Shown here piece by piece: positions 49,545-50,687 of a stretch of DNA of 50,687 bases. The notes under the pieces were generated by a model that saw only the letters and a list, made by a program, of their open reading frames with translations, ran no database searches and was not told the DNA's origin. The stretch spans positions 1 to 50,687 of the forward strand of contig JAMPAT010000026.1 in the NCBI GenBank assembly GCA_023667095.1, in the 5' to 3' direction. Position numbers and translations under genes: made by a program. Each line of letters begins with the position of its first letter. Within the stretch, counting starts at the first letter, position 1. Source of the DNA: Bacteroidales bacterium. GTDB taxonomy: Bacteria > Bacteroidota > Bacteroidia > Bacteroidales > UBA932.

Positions 49545-50292
49545 ATTGCGTAAATTCAAGGAGAATGAAAGTTTCAGGTGTCTGATACAGCCAAGGACAG
49601 AGGAAGTGTTCAGGGTTGACCATCCGTTGAAGGGCCATTGGGGAGAAAAGTTCTTCGGGAATGACAGGCCGATAGTTGTGGAGCTTGGATGCGGCAAGGG
49701 TGAATATACAATTGACCTTGCAGTACGTAATCCGTCATGTAACTATATCGGTGTTGACATAAAGGGAGCACGTCTCTGGAAAGGGGCGAAGTATGCCGAG
49801 GAGCATCAGCTTCCTAATGTTGCATTCCTGCGCACAAGGATTGAATTTATCGGGTCGCTGTTCGCTCCTGGAGAGATTTCCGAAATCTGGATTACATTTG
49901 CTGACCCGCAGATAAAGCGTGAGAAGAAACGTCTCACAAGCCCTCTTTTCATGGAACGTTACCGTGCCTTTCTCCGCGAAGGTGGAATAGTGCACCTCAA
50001 GACGGACAGCCGCTATCTGCATGAATATTCAAGGGCCATGGCAGAGGTCAATGGATTGAAGATGCTTGCCTGCGCTACAGATATCTATGGAAATGACAGG
50101 GCTTCTCTGTATGACAGTGCAATGGCATCCGTCTGTGGCAAGGACGCAATCGATGCGCTGCTTGAGGTGCAGACCTTCTATGAGTCCCAGTACCTTGCCC
50201 AGGGAATCCCGATTACATATCTGTCTTTCCTGATAGACCATGATGGTGAATATGTTTCTCCAGAATGGGATGAGGACCGCTGGGAAAGATAG
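49531..50292 (+). CDS. trmB: tRNA (guanine-N7-)-methyltransferase
   Basis: The enzyme methylates guanosine 46 in the tRNA variable loop. The 253-residue protein has the S-adenosylmethionine motif VVELGCGKGEYTIDLA, then YIGVDIKGARLWKGA, the family motif ITFADPQIKREKKRL (usual form FPDPxxKxRHxKRR), and IVHLKTDSRYLHEYS. The C-terminal part is longer than in E. coli (ends SPEWDEDRWER). ATG at 49531 inside gldH is chosen; the frame is open upstream but is only the shadow of gldH. Last gene of the plus-strand run that starts at trxA. Confidence 0.9.
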   Translation: MGKDKLRKFKENESFRCLIQPRTEEVFRVDHPLKGHWGEKFFGNDRPIVVELGCGKGEYTIDLAVRNPSCNYIGVDIKGARLWKGAKYAEEHQLPNVAFLRTRIEFIGSLFAPGEISEIWITFADPQIKREKKRLTSPLFMERYRAFLREGGIVHLKTDSRYLHEYSRAMAEVNGLKMLACATDIYGNDRASLYDSAMASVCGKDAIDALLEVQTFYESQYLAQGIPITYLSFLIDHDGEYVSPEWDEDRWER

Positions 50293-50687
50293 GTAGCAGC
50301 CTGTCCGTGTCCAGGCCTTGGTACTGTGTCTGTACATTGACTTGGTACTATGCCTTTACATAGGCTTGTGCCTGTGCCCGTGCTGGATTTTGTCTGTGTT
50401 TTCGATTGCGTCCCGGCATGGGGTAGCCAGAGCATCCGGTAAATGTTTCTTTTCCATCCTTGCCACTCAAATCACAGCTTGCCTATCCACGAATTCACCA
50501 CTAAACATGGCTGAGGCAACACTTTTTACACTCCCAGCCACAAATAAGGCCTCAAACGGTGGCTGAAACCAAATTGCAGAATGGATTCATCTGCAACATC
50601 AAACCATCTGGAACGAATATAGTCGTACGGCTGGTGTATATTAACATGAATCCGATGGAAACAACTAAAATAATGTCAATTGCTTAG
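50293..50687. other. Terminal non-coding stretch
   Basis: After trmB there is no clear terminator. Bases 50320-50400 contain imperfect short repeats (CTTGGTACT at 50328 and 50351; CTTGTGCCTGTGCCCGTG). No gene is supported: a plus-strand frame to the final TAG has no start codon before 50646 and no recognisable protein. Confidence 0.5.

Noticed and set aside
50511..50687. Gene fragment ending exactly at the window edge (final TAG)
   Set aside because: The frame has no start codon except a 13-codon tail from 50646 and no recognisable protein; the stop at the edge is probably coincidence.

Overview
The window is chromosomal DNA from a member of the order Bacteroidales (phylum Bacteroidota). Evidence: NigD-like lipoproteins, a GldH-like lipoprotein, PorT-type and PG0541-type proteins, RicT next to HolB, GxDLY-type SGNH hydrolases, almost no Shine-Dalgarno sites, and many promoters of the Bacteroidota type (TAnnTTTG at -7, sometimes with TTG about 19 bases upstream). 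The genus cannot be fixed from sequence reading alone. No rRNA or tRNA gene was seen.

Layout. (1) 1-7.7 kb is an AT-rich accessory block: the C-terminal tip of an RHS/YD-repeat protein followed by eight small, mostly unrecognised genes for secreted proteins, lipoproteins and membrane proteins. Two are paralogues of each other, and two proteins are internally duplicated. (2) 7.8-8.5 kb is a decaying DUF3791-DUF3990 module on the minus strand. (3) 8.6-9.7 kb is malate dehydrogenase. (4) 9.9-13.3 kb is a minus-strand operon: NigD-like lipoprotein, ECF sigma factor, a membrane-anchored protein ending in a beta-barrel-like domain, and a second NigD-like lipoprotein. (5) 13.4-26.8 kb is metabolic and housekeeping: TrhP-type U32 protein, GH63-like glycosidase, organophosphate antiporter, SGNH hydrolase, MATE exporter, RsgA, polyprenyl synthase and 4-alpha-glucanotransferase. 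(6) 26.9-29.4 kb is the most unusual part: 19 hairpin repeats at an exact 73-bp pitch, alternating in two types (A/B, 146-bp higher-order unit), in two arms flanking a Y1/HUH (RAYT-like) transposase gene. (7) 29.4-37.1 kb holds a TGS-domain nucleoside kinase, a 132-bp tandem repeat, uvrA, an MBL hydrolase, a deoxynucleoside kinase and lgt. (8) 37.1-44.3 kb is an AraC regulator divergent from a complete RND efflux operon (TolC, adaptor, pump, PG0541-type PII-like protein). (9) 44.3-50.3 kb is a compact plus-strand run: trxA, PorT-like barrel, a second polyprenyl synthase, holB, ricT, gldH-like and trmB.

Links between regions. The leaders of the TGS nucleoside kinase (29459-31210) and trxA carry a related structured element in the same orientation and at nearly the same distance from the start codon. 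Several start codons (GH63-like gene, malQ, rsgA, the AraC gene, the MBL gene) were set downstream of the longest frame because a recognisable promoter lies inside the upstream extension.
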